From Methylocella tundrae (GTDB lineage: Bacteria > Pseudomonadota > Alphaproteobacteria > Rhizobiales > Beijerinckiaceae), in NCBI RefSeq assembly GCF_038024855.1, contig NZ_CP139089.1, positions 1,550,001 through 1,614,000 of the forward strand: a DNA stretch of 64,000 bases, in the 5' to 3' direction. Shown piece after piece: positions 33,059 to 43,116 of this stretch; the stretch's first letter is position 1; each line of letters begins with the position of its first letter. The notes beneath the pieces were generated by a model. It saw only the letters and a program-made list of their open reading frames with translations, had not been told where the DNA came from and did not search any database. The translations under genes and the position numbers were made by a program.

Positions 33059-33141
33059 AATTTTGGGCTTTGGGTTATTGTGTTGCAATCCGGCTTGCAA
33101 ACCGCTCGTCTGCGCGCGAATGATCAAGGAGGGAGTGATCG

Positions 33142-33894
33142 ATGAGTTTGGAACCACCCCGACCGGGCTTCATGTTCGCGCCTGAGGCGAACGACGAATT
33201 TTTCCTGGCGGAGCCGGTCGGGCTGCGCATCAGCATTCTCGCCTTTTCGGGCGTTCTCGTGATCGCAGGCCTATGGCTGCTCGTCACCGCGTTGCTGCTG
33301 CCGCAGGCGATTGCTCTCCCGCTCGACAGGACGAGCGCAGCGGCCGTCGCGGCTTATCGCGACAACGCCCTCTGGGCGGCGCGGCTCGGCGTCGTCAGGG
33401 GAGACCTCTTCGCGCAGGCCGCCTATACCGACGCGGATATTATCTGGCTATACCGGACGCATGGCCCTGACGCGGCCAACGCCGCGCGTCTACAGCGCGC
33501 AAAAGCCAACGCAGAAGCCGCCGTCGCTCTGGCTCCGGTCAACGGCGCGGCATGGCTGCTTTTAGCCGAACTGCCGCCCGGGTCCGGCAAAGCCGCGGAG
33601 GCGAAGGGAATGATCGCGCTGCAAATGTCCTATTTCACGGCGCCAAACAACGCGTCCCTCGCGGCGGCCCGTATCGAGCAGGCGCTCGCTTCTCCCGCGC
33701 CGCTCGACAGGGACCTGCAGGAGTTCATGAAAGGCGATTTGCGCCAGATCCTGACTTTGCAGCCAGAGCAGAAACCCGCGATCCTCGCAGCCTACAAAGC
33801 GGCGACGCCGCAGAACCAGGCGAGCTTCGAGGCGCTCAGCGCCCAGGCCGACCCGGATTTTAGCCAATCCCTGCGCGGCGACGCGCCCAAATGA
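33142..33894 (+). CDS. Single-pass membrane protein of unknown function
   Basis: A 250-aa protein with one hydrophobic segment ([24 protein letters not shown], about residues 30-53). The remainder is alanine-rich and helical with repeats resembling tetratricopeptides ([20 protein letters not shown]). It looks like a membrane-anchored helical-repeat protein facing the periplasm. The ATG at 33142 follows GGAGGGAGTG. It is not recognised as a named family; icd follows. Confidence 0.7.
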   Translation: MSLEPPRPGFMFAPEANDEFFLAEPVGLRISILAFSGVLVIAGLWLLVTALLLPQAIALPLDRTSAAAVAAYRDNALWAARLGVVRGDLFAQAAYTDADIIWLYRTHGPDAANAARLQRAKANAEAAVALAPVNGAAWLLLAELPPGSGKAAEAKGMIALQMSYFTAPNNASLAAARIEQALASPAPLDRDLQEFMKGDLRQILTLQPEQKPAILAAYKAATPQNQASFEALSAQADPDFSQSLRGDAPK

Positions 33895-34000
33895 GACCGC
33901 GGCTTCTCCCCACCGAGCCGTCCTTTTTTCAGCGCATCGAATAGACGCGGCGAAAGACGGTCGGGACATTTCCAGCACTCAACTCGAAAAGGTCGAAATA

Positions 34001-35227
34001 ATGAGCAAGATCAAGGTCGCCAATCCCGTCGTCGAACTTGATGGCGATGAGATGACCCGGATCATCTGGCGTTACATTCGCGAGAAACTCGTTCTGGCCT
34101 ATCTCGATCTCGATCTGGAATATTATGATCTTTCCATCGAAAATCGCGACGCCACCAATGATCAGGTCACGGTGGACGCTGCGAACGCGATCAAGACGCA
34201 CGGCGTCGGCGTGAAATGCGCGACCATCACCCCCGACGAGGCGCGCGTTAAAGAATTTAATCTGAAGCAGATGTGGAGGTCTCCAAACGGCACGATCCGC
34301 AATATTCTGGGCGGGGTGATCTTTCGCGAGCCGATTATCTGCCAGAACGTTCCCCGTCTGGTGCCGGGATGGACGCAGCCGATCGTGATTGGCCGCCATG
34401 CGTTCGGCGACCAATATGCCGCGACCGATTTCAGGGTGCCGGGCAAGGGACGCCTGACGATCAAGTTCGAAGGCGACGACGGCTCCATCATCGAGAAGGA
34501 AATCTATAAATATCCCGGGGCTGGCGTATCGCTGTCGATGTATAATCTTGATGATTCCATCCGCGATTTTGCAAGAGCCTCACTAAACTATGGCCTCGCC
34601 TCCAAATATCCCGTCTATCTGTCGACGAAGAACACTATTCTGAAGGCCTATGACGGGCGCTTCAAGGATCTGTTCCAGGAGATTTTCGAGACCGAATTCG
34701 CTGATAAATTCGCGGCGGCCGGCATTACCTACCAGCATCGCCTCATCGACGACATGGTGGCGTCATCGCTCAAATGGTCCGGCGGTTATGTCTGGGCGTG
34801 CAAGAACTACGATGGCGACGTCCAATCGGATACGGTCGCGCAAGGGTTCGGCTCGCTTGGCCTTATGACCTCGGTGCTGCTCAGCCCGGACGGCAGAACT
34901 GTGGAAGCAGAGGCCGCGCACGGCACGGTGACGCGCCATTACCGCGAATATCAGCAGGGCAAGGAAACGTCGACGAATTCGATCGCGTCGATCTTCGCCT
35001 GGACTCGCGGCCTCTCGCATCGGGCCAAGCTCGACGACAATGCCGAACTCGCGGCCTTCGCGCAAACACTGGAGAAGGTCTGCGTCAGGACGGTCGAGTC
35101 AGGCTACATGACCAAGGATCTCGCTCTCCTCGTCGGCGCCCAGCAAAAGTGGCTCTCGACGACTGGCTTCCTCGACAAGGTCGACGACAATTTACGCAAG
35201 GCGATGTCGGGCGCCCTCAAGGTCTGA
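34001..35227 (+). CDS. icd: NADP-dependent isocitrate dehydrogenase
   Basis: Oxidises isocitrate to 2-oxoglutarate in the TCA cycle, producing NADPH. The 408-aa protein belongs to the homodimeric, eukaryote-like subfamily found in rhizobia: [12 protein letters not shown] at the N-terminus, [18 protein letters not shown] in the substrate loop, [29 protein letters not shown] in the active-site region, and [23 protein letters not shown] in the cofactor site. Start and length are standard. It is monocistronic. Confidence 0.97.
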   Translation: MSKIKVANPVVELDGDEMTRIIWRYIREKLVLAYLDLDLEYYDLSIENRDATNDQVTVDAANAIKTHGVGVKCATITPDEARVKEFNLKQMWRSPNGTIRNILGGVIFREPIICQNVPRLVPGWTQPIVIGRHAFGDQYAATDFRVPGKGRLTIKFEGDDGSIIEKEIYKYPGAGVSLSMYNLDDSIRDFARASLNYGLASKYPVYLSTKNTILKAYDGRFKDLFQEIFETEFADKFAAAGITYQHRLIDDMVASSLKWSGGYVWACKNYDGDVQSDTVAQGFGSLGLMTSVLLSPDGRTVEAEAAHGTVTRHYREYQQGKETSTNSIASIFAWTRGLSHRAKLDDNAELAAFAQTLEKVCVRTVESGYMTKDLALLVGAQQKWLSTTGFLDKVDDNLRKAMSGALKV

Positions 35228-35482
35228 ACGCTTCGTCTATCCAGCGCGGCGGCCGGATTTGCTCTCGCCGCCGCCAGGCGTCCAGTACAATTATCATCTC
35301 TTGACATTTACTTGAAGAGGCGCTGCTCCGGCGCCATCCGATTCGCCCGCCCAGATGTGAATGCCGCATAGGCAGGGCGCCCCCGCAAAAAGGAATAACT
35401 CAAGACGCGGGCGAGACTTACGATTGAATATGCGCGCCGCAATCGGTATAAGGCTGGCAATTGGGTTTGGGGAGACTTTCCG

Positions 35483-35902
35483 GTGCCTGCCGAAATGGTC
35501 GAAGACGCCTATAGACCTTCTGAAGAAGAGACGTTCATGAATGAACGTCAGCGCGAGTATTTTCGTCGCAAACTTCTGGCATGGAAGGAAGATATCCTGC
35601 GCGAAAGCCGCGAGACGCTCGTCGCCTTGCAAAGCGAGAATGAAAATCATCCGGACGTCGCAGACCGGGCTTCCTCGGAGACCGATCGAGCCATTGAGCT
35701 CAGGGCGCGCGATCGGCAACGCAAGCTGATTTCAAAGATCGAAGCGGCGCTTGGACGATTGGACGATGGAACCTACGGCTATTGCGAGGAAACCGGTGAG
35801 CCTATCGGTTTGAAGCGTCTCGATGCGCGGCCGATCGCAACCCTCTCTGTCGAGGCGCAGGAACGCCACGAAAAACGCGAACGCGTCTACCGCGACAGCT
35901 AA
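35483..35902 (+). CDS. dksA: RNA polymerase-binding protein DksA with degenerate zinc finger
   Basis: A 139-aa transcription factor that enters the secondary channel of RNA polymerase and acts with ppGpp. A long coiled coil carries the tip residues DxxDxA (PDVADRASSETDRA) and ends in the C4 finger region YGYCEETGEPIGLKRLDARPIATLS. Only one of the four usual zinc cysteines is kept, as in the alphaproteobacterial DksA lineage, so the fold is probably maintained without zinc. The start is GTG at 35483, preceded by GGGGAG; an internal ATG (MNERQREYF) at 35537 is an alternative. Confidence 0.9.
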   Translation: MPAEMVEDAYRPSEEETFMNERQREYFRRKLLAWKEDILRESRETLVALQSENENHPDVADRASSETDRAIELRARDRQRKLISKIEAALGRLDDGTYGYCEETGEPIGLKRLDARPIATLSVEAQERHEKRERVYRDS

Positions 35903-36105
35903 ACAGACTGATCAAGGGCTAAAATAGCGAGCAGAATCGATCCCTTGAGGAATCATCATGCTCCAGAAGCGGCCCGATTCGGCCAAGCTTCGATGCCCCG
36001 ACCGCTCGATTGAAGAGATCATGGGGTAGCTAAGCTCAGGTCCGGTAATCGCAGTTCGAATCGCCGCCTCCCCCCGAAATTGATGCCCGATTGGGAATCC
36101 GAGGC

Positions 36106-37323
36106 TTAACGACTGGGTCCCCGTCCGAGAAGCTTCGCCATTTCTTCTTCGAGCGAATCGATCGGATCGAACGCCGAGGAAGCGGGCTTTTCCGGCTGCG
36201 GCTCGGACTCCTCCCCGCGTTCCGGCGCGGCCTCGACATCATCCGCTGGTTTTTCCGCGACGATCGCAAGCTCGGCCGGCGCAGTCTGCGCCGCCTCCGG
36301 GGCCGCAGGCTCCAATTTCTCGACGATCGGAGCCGGCGGCGCGGCGGCGGCAGTTTCATCTCCAGCGCCCTCCCCGTTCGCCGGGGGCGTGGCCAGCGGT
36401 TGAGATAATGGTTCTGCGGCGAGCGGCGCGGCCTCGGCAGGAGACTCCGCGGGTGCGCTCGGAGCCGCTGCCGTTGAAGAGACTGATACGGCCGCCGACT
36501 TCGCCATCATCTCGGCTAGCTGGCGCGGCGGCGACGGCCGCAGGAAAGGAGTCGCCAATGGCGCGCGCGGAAAAACGCTTCCCGGCCCGGAGGCGCCTTC
36601 TCCGCGCGCGGCAAGGTCTGGGCGCAGGAGAGGTTCGCGTGGCGTCCGCTGCGGCGGCGTGAGCGGCTGGGCGGTTCGCCGGGGCGGAAGGGGAAAGGCC
36701 GGCGATCGGGGGGGCGATGCCGGAGGCGTCGGCGAAGCAGGCGGAACGGACGGCGGCGCAACAGAGAACTGATCTGCGGCGGGAGCCGGCGCAACTGATT
36801 CGGGTTCCGATGCGATCGGCGACGGAATTGGCGTGGCGGGCTGAATGGGAGCCCGGCGGCCCAACGGCTCGCGCGAGGCCACGCGCGCCGCCACGGGTTC
36901 AAGCTCGGGCTGCTGCCACGGCGGAGGGCCGGGCGCCGGGGCAGGACCCGAACCTTGGCCCGCCACCTGGCTCTGCGGCGCCTCTTTCGGTTCGCGCAGA
37001 TCTTTTTCCCGTGGCCTCTCCCGCCCTTCCGCGCGGATGATTTCCGATTCGATGACGAGATCGTTCGGACCGCCGATCATCAACAGATGCTCGACATTAT
37101 CCCGCCGGATGATGACAAGCTGACGCTGACGATCAAGGTCGAAGGCGTCCACGACGCCAAGCCGCGGAAGCCGCGTCCTGCCAGCTCCCGGCATCTTCAC
37201 GCGACGCCCAGTGGCAAACCGGAAAACGACGAGGATGAGCGCCAAAGCGAGCAGAAGAACGATTGCCGCAGCGATGAAGGTCAAACTTTTATTCTCGGAC
37301 ATCTTGTCGAATATGGCCTGCAT
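36106..37323 (-). CDS. FliO-like membrane protein with long proline-rich tail
   Basis: A 405-aa protein. One membrane helix (LTFIAAAIVLLLALALILVVF, about residues 13-35) is followed by a short FliO-like cytosolic domain (LGVVDAFDLDRQRQLVIIRR-DNVEHLLMIGG) and about 280 residues of proline-, alanine- and glutamate-rich disordered sequence ending in DSLEEEMAKLLGRGP. FliO normally helps assemble the flagellar export gate, but no flagellar gene is in the window, and related orphan genes accompany cckA in other Rhizobiales. The ATG at 37323 is taken; a longer form from 37356 is open. It is divergent from cckA. Confidence 0.75.
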   Translation of the reverse strand: MQAIFDKMSENKSLTFIAAAIVLLLALALILVVFRFATGRRVKMPGAGRTRLPRLGVVDAFDLDRQRQLVIIRRDNVEHLLMIGGPNDLVIESEIIRAEGRERPREKDLREPKEAPQSQVAGQGSGPAPAPGPPPWQQPELEPVAARVASREPLGRRAPIQPATPIPSPIASEPESVAPAPAADQFSVAPPSVPPASPTPPASPPRSPAFPLPPRRTAQPLTPPQRTPREPLLRPDLAARGEGASGPGSVFPRAPLATPFLRPSPPRQLAEMMAKSAAVSVSSTAAAPSAPAESPAEAAPLAAEPLSQPLATPPANGEGAGDETAAAAPPAPIVEKLEPAAPEAAQTAPAELAIVAEKPADDVEAAPERGEESEPQPEKPASSAFDPIDSLEEEMAKLLGRGPSR

Positions 37324-37804
37324 TAGCTGGGCTCGCTCGAAAACATGGGATGACAATCTGCATCGTGACTCGTTCGATCGCGCGCGAGCAACACAAGATG
37401 ACGCCGCACCTTAGAAAATGCGGCTCGTTCGATCAAGGCTCGCAAGATTTTCACTCGGGCGACGCCAGTCCCTTCAAACGAAAACACGCCGCGGCGGCGA
37501 TTTCTTCCCGCGATGGGAGCCTTGACTGGACGCCGTCCGCTTTGATGCGCTGTAATATCATGACATTCTTGTGCGAGACGTTTATTGAGGAAATCTTCCT
37601 CGATGCGATTGCCAACGCGAATCGGGAATTGCATCCTCGCGGTCGAAGCGCGCCTGACGATAGAGCGCCCGAGCTTGCGGCGGCGAGCGGACTTCAGGAC
37701 GCCGGCGCGAAAGCGGCCTGGCCTGCCTCCGCGCTTCGCGCCTCGGCGGGACTGGGCGCGCGGCGGGGTCTGATTCGCGTTTTGCCTACGGCGGACAAAC
37801 AGCC
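37324..37804. other. Divergent promoter region between the FliO-like gene and cckA
   Basis: About 480 bases. A plus-strand frame at 37350-37808 overlaps the cckA start by ATGA, but its translation resembles no protein and lacks coding bias at its 5' end, so it is not annotated. No repeat or RNA was found. Confidence 0.4.
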
Positions 37805-40315
37805 ATGACCGACCAGCCGATTCCCGCCGCCTTCGAGAGGACCGAGCGCGCAGGCAGCCCCGCCCTCGTCCTGGTTTTCGCTCTGTTTCTCGCAGGAGCG
37901 GCGGCGCTCTTTTCGTTCCTGCCGAAGGACGAGGCCGGAAATGTCGTGATGGGCCTCCTCGCGGCGCTCGCGGTCGTCGGCGTCTTCGCCGTCTTCGCTT
38001 TCGCGGTCGGTCTTCTTCAGTTCGCGGGGCAAGCCGCCAAAAACGACATCACAAAGCTGATTTGCGACGGCAACCAGGAAGGGCTGATCGCAACCGACGC
38101 CCCCGGCAAGATCATTTACGCCAACGAGACTTACATGCACCTGTCCGGCGCCCGTAATCCGGCCGATCTGCGCCCCGTGGAGCGCCTTTTTTCCGGCGCG
38201 CCAGACGTGTCCGAAGCCATCTACCGGCTTGCTCAGGCGGCGCGCGACGGCAAGCCCAATGTCGAGGAGCTGCGCCTCAGTCCGCCGCTCAGCGGCGACG
38301 GACGCGTCGGCTGGTACAAGATCAAGGTCCGGCCGCTGCCTTTCGCAGGCGTGAGGCGCGCCAATATCTGGACCGTCGCAGACGTCACCCGGGAGCGCGA
38401 GCGGCAGGAGAATGTCTTTCAGGAATTGCAGCACGCGATCGACTTTCTCGATTATGCGCCCGCGGGGTTCTTTTCCTGCGATCGCGACGGCGCCGTTTCC
38501 TATATGAACGCGACCCTCGCCGCGTGGCTCGACTATGATCTCGCGCAGGTCGGCTCGGGTGGTCTTGCGCTTGCGGACTTCCTCGCCGGCGACGGCGCCT
38601 CGCTGATCGCCTCGATCGCAGGCGGCGCGGGCGAGGTGCGCACCGAACAGTTCGACCTCGATCTGAAACGGCGCGGCGGTCAGAGCCTGCCCGTCCGCCT
38701 GCTGCATCGCGTCGCTTTCGGGAGTGACGGAGCCGCCGGACCCTCGCGCACCCTCGTGCTAAACCGCGCGCCAGGCGAGGAGCCGGCCGAGGATCTGCGC
38801 GCGGCGGAAGTCCGCTTCGCGCGGGTTTTCAATTCGACGCCAATGGCGATCGCCATTCTGGACGCAAACGGAGGCATCGTGCGCTCCAACGCCGCTTTCG
38901 CCCGGCTGATGCCCGAAGCCTTGAAATGGGCCGATGTCGGAGCTGGACGCTCAATCTATGCCGGAATTCTGGAGCGCGACCGCAACGCGCTCGAAACGGC
39001 CCTGGCCGCCGCCGCCGGGTCACAAACCGATATTCCCCCCGTCGACGTCGCGCTGGCCGGGGACGGCGACCGCTCCGCCCGCCTCTTCATTTCCGCGTCC
39101 GACGAGCGAGACGGGGCCGGGGCGACCATTTACGCGCTCGACACCACCGAACAGCGCACCTTGCAGAACAATTTCGCGCAATCGCAGAAGATGCAGGCGA
39201 TCGGCCAGCTCGCCGGCGGCGTCGCGCATGATTTCAACAATGTGCTGACGGCCATCATCGGCTATTCGGATTTGCTGCTCGCCAATCATCGGCCAACCGA
39301 TCCCTCCTTCCGCGACATCATGCAGATCAAGCAGAACGCCAACCGCGCCGCCGGGCTGGTGCGGCAGCTGCTCGCCTTCTCGCGCCGCCAGACGCTGCGC
39401 CCGCAGGTGCTGCAGCTCGGCGACGTGCTCTCGGATCTGCAAATGCTGATGCGCCGGCTCGTCGGCGAAAAGATCAACCTCGAGTTGCGGCACGGCCGCG
39501 ACCTCTGGCTCGTTAGAGCCGACCTCAATCAATTCGAGCAGGTCATCGTCAATCTGATCGTCAATGCGCGCGACGCGATGCCGGGGGGCGGCGACATTTT
39601 ATTACGAACCCGCAACGTCATGCCCGACGAATGCGCGTCTTTTGACGAGAATTCGCTGCTTGCGGGCGAATATGTCGCCATCGAAGTCGAGGATGGCGGA
39701 CACGGCGTCCCGCCCGAAGTCAAAGACAAGATATTCGAGCCTTTCTTCACGACGAAGGAAGTCGGCAAGGGCACCGGCCTTGGCCTCGCCATGGTCTATG
39801 GCATCGTGAAGCAGACCGGCGGTTACGTTTTTTGCTCCAGCATGTCCGGCAAGGGCGCCACTTTCACCGTCCTTTTGCCCCGCTATGTCGCCGAGTCGCA
39901 TGAGGCCGCGCCTTCGGTCGAGCCGGCAAAGCCCGCGGCCGACCTCACCGGACACGGCACCATTCTCCTCGTGGAGGACGAAGAGGCCGTCCGCGCTTTC
40001 GGCGCCCGCGCGCTCGCTTCACGCGGCTATAGCGTGCTGCAGGCCGCCTCTGGTCTGGAGGCGCTCGACATCGTTGAGCAGAATCAGGGAAAAATCGATC
40101 TCGTCGTCTCGGATGTGGTAATGCCCGAGATGGACGGGCCGACCATGTTCGGCGAATTGCGCAAACGCGGCGTCAAGGCGAAAGTCATCTTCGTGTCCGG
40201 CTACGCCGAGGAAGCTTTCGCCAAAAACCTTCCCGAGGGCGAGGATTTCGGCTTTCTGCCGAAACCCTTCTCGTTGAAGCAATTGATCGAGGCGGTCAAA
40301 GCCGCGGCGAGCTGA
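37805..40315 (+). CDS. cckA: Cell-cycle hybrid histidine kinase CckA
   Basis: An 836-aa kinase that, through ChpT, controls phosphorylation of the master cell-cycle regulator CtrA. Two hydrophobic helices (about residues 18-37 and 47-70) anchor it, followed by PAS domains (about 80-200, 210-320, 330-440). The kinase core has His475 in GGVAHDFNNVLTAIIGYSD, the N box VNLIVNARDAMPGGG, and the ATP loops EVEDGGHGVP and GKGTGLGLAMVYGI. A C-terminal receiver domain carries Asp770 in DLVVSDVVMPEMDGP. Size, order and signature residues are those of CckA. ATG 37805 is the first start after the promoter. Confidence 0.96.
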   Translation: MTDQPIPAAFERTERAGSPALVLVFALFLAGAAALFSFLPKDEAGNVVMGLLAALAVVGVFAVFAFAVGLLQFAGQAAKNDITKLICDGNQEGLIATDAPGKIIYANETYMHLSGARNPADLRPVERLFSGAPDVSEAIYRLAQAARDGKPNVEELRLSPPLSGDGRVGWYKIKVRPLPFAGVRRANIWTVADVTRERERQENVFQELQHAIDFLDYAPAGFFSCDRDGAVSYMNATLAAWLDYDLAQVGSGGLALADFLAGDGASLIASIAGGAGEVRTEQFDLDLKRRGGQSLPVRLLHRVAFGSDGAAGPSRTLVLNRAPGEEPAEDLRAAEVRFARVFNSTPMAIAILDANGGIVRSNAAFARLMPEALKWADVGAGRSIYAGILERDRNALETALAAAAGSQTDIPPVDVALAGDGDRSARLFISASDERDGAGATIYALDTTEQRTLQNNFAQSQKMQAIGQLAGGVAHDFNNVLTAIIGYSDLLLANHRPTDPSFRDIMQIKQNANRAAGLVRQLLAFSRRQTLRPQVLQLGDVLSDLQMLMRRLVGEKINLELRHGRDLWLVRADLNQFEQVIVNLIVNARDAMPGGGDILLRTRNVMPDECASFDENSLLAGEYVAIEVEDGGHGVPPEVKDKIFEPFFTTKEVGKGTGLGLAMVYGIVKQTGGYVFCSSMSGKGATFTVLLPRYVAESHEAAPSVEPAKPAADLTGHGTILLVEDEEAVRAFGARALASRGYSVLQAASGLEALDIVEQNQGKIDLVVSDVVMPEMDGPTMFGELRKRGVKAKVIFVSGYAEEAFAKNLPEGEDFGFLPKPFSLKQLIEAVKAAAS

Positions 40316-40340
40316 ACGCCGCGCTCGCGGCCAAGACGTC

Positions 40341-40655
40341 TTACTCGATGCCCGCCTCGCGGCTGCGCGCGTTCCAGGCGCCGCGGAAGCGCTTTTCGAT
40401 CTCGACCGGATCGGTTTCGGCGGTTTTCGCGGCGGCGAGCGCGCCGCGAACGAGCGAGCCTTCCTCGACGGTCAGAACGATCGGGCCCGCCATATAGGCC
40501 GCGTTCGGAAGCGCATGCAGGATCGCCGCCTTGTTTGGATGCTCCTTGACCTCGACCAGTTGATCGGCGACAGGACTGCCGTCAATGCAAATCAGCGCGC
40601 CGATCACTTCCACTTTGCGTCCGTCCGAAGTGCTTCGAATGAATGTTGTTTGCAT
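40341..40655 (-). CDS. Conserved hypothetical protein
   Basis: A 104-aa soluble protein starting MQTTFIRSTSDGRKVEVIG, with an alternative start three codons upstream. It contains a mixed alpha/beta stretch (LICIDGSPVADQLVEVKEHP) and a C-terminal charged helix ending in WNARSREAGIE. No signal peptide or membrane segment is present. It is convergent with cckA, 25 nt from its stop codon. No family is recognised. Confidence 0.7.
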   Translation of the reverse strand: MQTTFIRSTSDGRKVEVIGALICIDGSPVADQLVEVKEHPNKAAILHALPNAAYMAGPIVLTVEEGSLVRGALAAAKTAETDPVEIEKRFRGAWNARSREAGIE

Positions 40656-40720
40656 CGTCTCCATACATCCTTTCCTGGTTTAGCGATTGCTTTCTTGTTT
40701 TAGCGATTGCGAAGTCAGCG

Positions 40721-40838
40721 CTAGAGCATATTCCGATCAGATCGGTTCGATCTGATCGACAAGGATATGCTCAGGTTTCTGTATCTGGAGCGATTTCTGA
40801 TCGATCGAATGACTCCATTCGATCGGAAAGCGCTCTAG
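40721..40838 (-). repeat. Dispersed palindromic repeat, full copy B
   Basis: On the minus strand it starts CTAGAGCGCTTTCCGATCGA and ends GATCGGAATATGCTCTAG. It has two hairpins in series: GAGCG…CGATCGAAT with ATTCGATCG…CGCTC, and GAGCATATCC…CGATCAGATCGA with its complement. It is the complete 118-bp form of the family, opposite in orientation to copies A and C. Confidence 0.85.
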
Positions 40839-40891
40839 AGGCGGTGGTCTGTTTCACTTCCAGCCCGTCAATCGCGTCAACTGATCCTGTT

Positions 40892-41410
40892 CTAGTCAAC
40901 CGCAGCCGCCAAAGCGGCGATGACGGTTCCTCCCACGAGCTCCATCGCGTCCAGCTCGGAGATCTTGTCGAGATAGCGCTGCGATTTCGCCTTCTCGTCA
41001 CGGCGCAAATGGATGAAAGCAAGGGCCTTCAACGTATAAAGCGCGAAATGGCCTGGCCCATTGACGTCGGAGGAAATCTGGCCGCTTCTCCAGAGCGTCC
41101 AATCGGCGTCCAATCCTGCCTGACGCGCGGCCTCTTCTAGCCCGGCCTCGGCGATCGTCAGCGCTTCGTCGAGATTACCCTGATAGGTATGGATTTTATA
41201 AAGGCATAGATAGCTCGGCAAAGCATCAGGCCGCAGCGCAAGCGCCTCGCGAAAGGCAAGGTCAGCGCCGACCGGATCGCGCCGGTAAAGCGACACGCCG
41301 CGCTGCAGCATCTTATTCACCTCCGGCAGCACGTCCCCGAAATCGATCAGATTGTCCATTTGGACGATATTGTTGGCTCGAAGCTTCCACGGTTGGCTGA
41401 TTTCTGACAT
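40892..41410 (-). CDS. TPR-type protein of unknown function
   Basis: A 172-aa protein starting MSEISQPWKL. It contains at least two tetratricopeptide-like helical pairs (GADLAFREALALRPDALPSY and GNLDEALTIAEAGLEEAAR). No signal peptide is present, so it probably acts as a cytosolic interaction module. An upstream in-frame start at 41455 is less likely. The partner is unknown; recA is divergent. Confidence 0.7.
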   Translation of the reverse strand: MSEISQPWKLRANNIVQMDNLIDFGDVLPEVNKMLQRGVSLYRRDPVGADLAFREALALRPDALPSYLCLYKIHTYQGNLDEALTIAEAGLEEAARQAGLDADWTLWRSGQISSDVNGPGHFALYTLKALAFIHLRRDEKAKSQRYLDKISELDAMELVGGTVIAALAAAVD

Positions 41411-41685
41411 GGAATCGCGCGCGCTCTCGGGATTTGGCTGACGTGCGGCGAGCAAGCAATTGCCGTGCCCTGCCCGCGCGGTAGCTGCGAAAGGCCGTCA
41501 CATCCGGCCGCCGCGGCCTCGAGGCATGGCGTTAACCATAGCCAAACTTTTGGCTTGTCCAGCCGGGCGGCGGCGCGACGCGTCACCCGATTATTTTTCT
41601 ATCTCTCGTTGCGCTTTTCCACAGCCACCAATTGCATATCCCTCTGCCGAGGGCGTCACAGGCTGAGAAATATGCCGGATAAGTA

Positions 41686-41700
41686 GAACATAAAAAGAAC
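41686..41700. promoter_or_regulatory. LexA box (SOS operator) of recA
   Basis: GAAC-ATAAAAA-GAAC is an exact match to the alphaproteobacterial LexA consensus GAAC-N7-GAAC. It lies 88 nt before the recA ATG. Two further GAAC words follow within 20 nt. Confidence 0.85.
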
Positions 41701-41788
41701 TTGCGAACGAGAACAAATACAGTACATTCAATAGCAACGCAGATCGCATTGCACTCCTCGCCTAGCCTGTGTCAGAAGGATCAATCAC

Positions 41789-42853
41789 ATGAGTCAAGCC
41801 AATCTCCGCCTCGTAGAAGGATCGTCCGTGGACAAGACCAAGGCCCTTGACGCCGCCCTGTCACAGATCGAACGCGCCTTCGGCAAAGGCTCGATCATGC
41901 GGCTTGGCAAGAATCAGAAAGTCGTCGAAATCGAAACCGTGCCGACCGGCTCTCTCGGTCTCGACATCGCCCTTGGCGTCGGCGGACTGCCGCGCGGGCG
42001 GGTCATCGAGATCTATGGTCCCGAATCGTCCGGAAAAACGACCCTGACGTTGCATGTCATCGCCGAAGCCCAGAAAAAGGGCGGCGTTTGCGCCTTCGTC
42101 GACGCGGAACACGCGCTCGACACCATTTATGCGCGAAAACTCGGCGTCAATCTCGAAGATCTTCTGGTTTCCCAGCCGGACACCGGCGAGCAGGCGCTGG
42201 AGATTACCGATACGCTGGTGCGCTCGGGCGCGGTCGACGTGCTGGTCATCGATTCGGTCGCGGCGTTGACCCCCCGCGCGGAAATCGAAGGGGAAATGGG
42301 CGATAGCCAGCCAGGTCTCCAGGCGCGCCTGATGAGTCAGGCTCTACGCAAGCTCACGGCGTCGATCTCGCGTTCGCAAACGATGGTGATTTTCATCAAT
42401 CAGATCCGCATGAAGATCGGTGTCATGTACGGCAGCCCCGAGACGACGACAGGCGGCAACGCATTGAAATTCTATGCGTCGGTTCGGCTCGATATCCGCC
42501 GCATCGGATCGATCAAGGATCACGACGAAGTGACGGGCAACCAGACGCGCGTCAAGGTCGTCAAGAACAAGGTCGCGCCGCCCTTCAAACAAGTCGAATT
42601 TGACATTATGTATGGCGAGGGCATTTCGAAAATCGGCGAGCTGATCGATCTTGGCGTGAAAGCCGGCGTCGTCGAGAAATCAGGAGCCTGGTTCTCCTAT
42701 GACAGCCAACGGCTTGGGCAAGGCCGTGAGAACGCCAAGACTTTCCTGAAGGCCAATCCGGCGATCGCCGATAAGATCGAGCTCGCCATTCGTGAGAATT
42801 CGGGGATGATCGCCGACAAGATTCTGGACGTCGCCGACGGCGGCGAGGAATGA
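41789..42853 (+). CDS. recA: Recombinase A
   Basis: A 354-aa DNA strand-exchange ATPase that also triggers LexA self-cleavage. The polypeptide has GKGSIMRLG, the Walker A motif [10 protein letters not shown], Walker [28 protein letters not shown], the DNA loop L1 [24 protein letters not shown], and loop L2 [29 protein letters not shown]. The C-terminus is acidic as usual. The ATG at 41789 starts [16 protein letters not shown]. An SOS box precedes it, so it should be damage-inducible. Confidence 0.99.
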   Translation: MSQANLRLVEGSSVDKTKALDAALSQIERAFGKGSIMRLGKNQKVVEIETVPTGSLGLDIALGVGGLPRGRVIEIYGPESSGKTTLTLHVIAEAQKKGGVCAFVDAEHALDTIYARKLGVNLEDLLVSQPDTGEQALEITDTLVRSGAVDVLVIDSVAALTPRAEIEGEMGDSQPGLQARLMSQALRKLTASISRSQTMVIFINQIRMKIGVMYGSPETTTGGNALKFYASVRLDIRRIGSIKDHDEVTGNQTRVKVVKNKVAPPFKQVEFDIMYGEGISKIGELIDLGVKAGVVEKSGAWFSYDSQRLGQGRENAKTFLKANPAIADKIELAIRENSGMIADKILDVADGGEE

Positions 42854-43116
42854 CGCTTTCCGGCCTCTTAGGCCTTCGCCGCGATCGGCCGGTTCTCGAG
42901 CATGATCGCGGCGCGGGAACAAGCCGTGCTTCTGGTCTTTCGCGTACGTCTGGCGATGCTGCGGCTCGAAGCCGGCCTCCGGCGCATTGACGATGGCGCC
43001 GGCCGCGCCTTGAGGCGCGTCGCCGCGACTTGCGTTTTGCCGTCGCGCCACGCATTTTGCACCAATTCATGGAGAGCTGCTGCGCGCGAACGCAAAGGCT
43101 TAAGACGGAAAAGCAA

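Noticed and set aside
36021..36076. tRNA- or tmRNA-like string with GTAGCT and GTTCGAATC words
   Set aside because: The T-arm flanks do not pair, no anticodon arm fits, and no tag-peptide frame is present.
37350..37808. 152-codon frame overlapping the cckA start by ATGA
   Set aside because: The translation has no protein-like pattern, and the overlap is more likely chance in GC-rich DNA.
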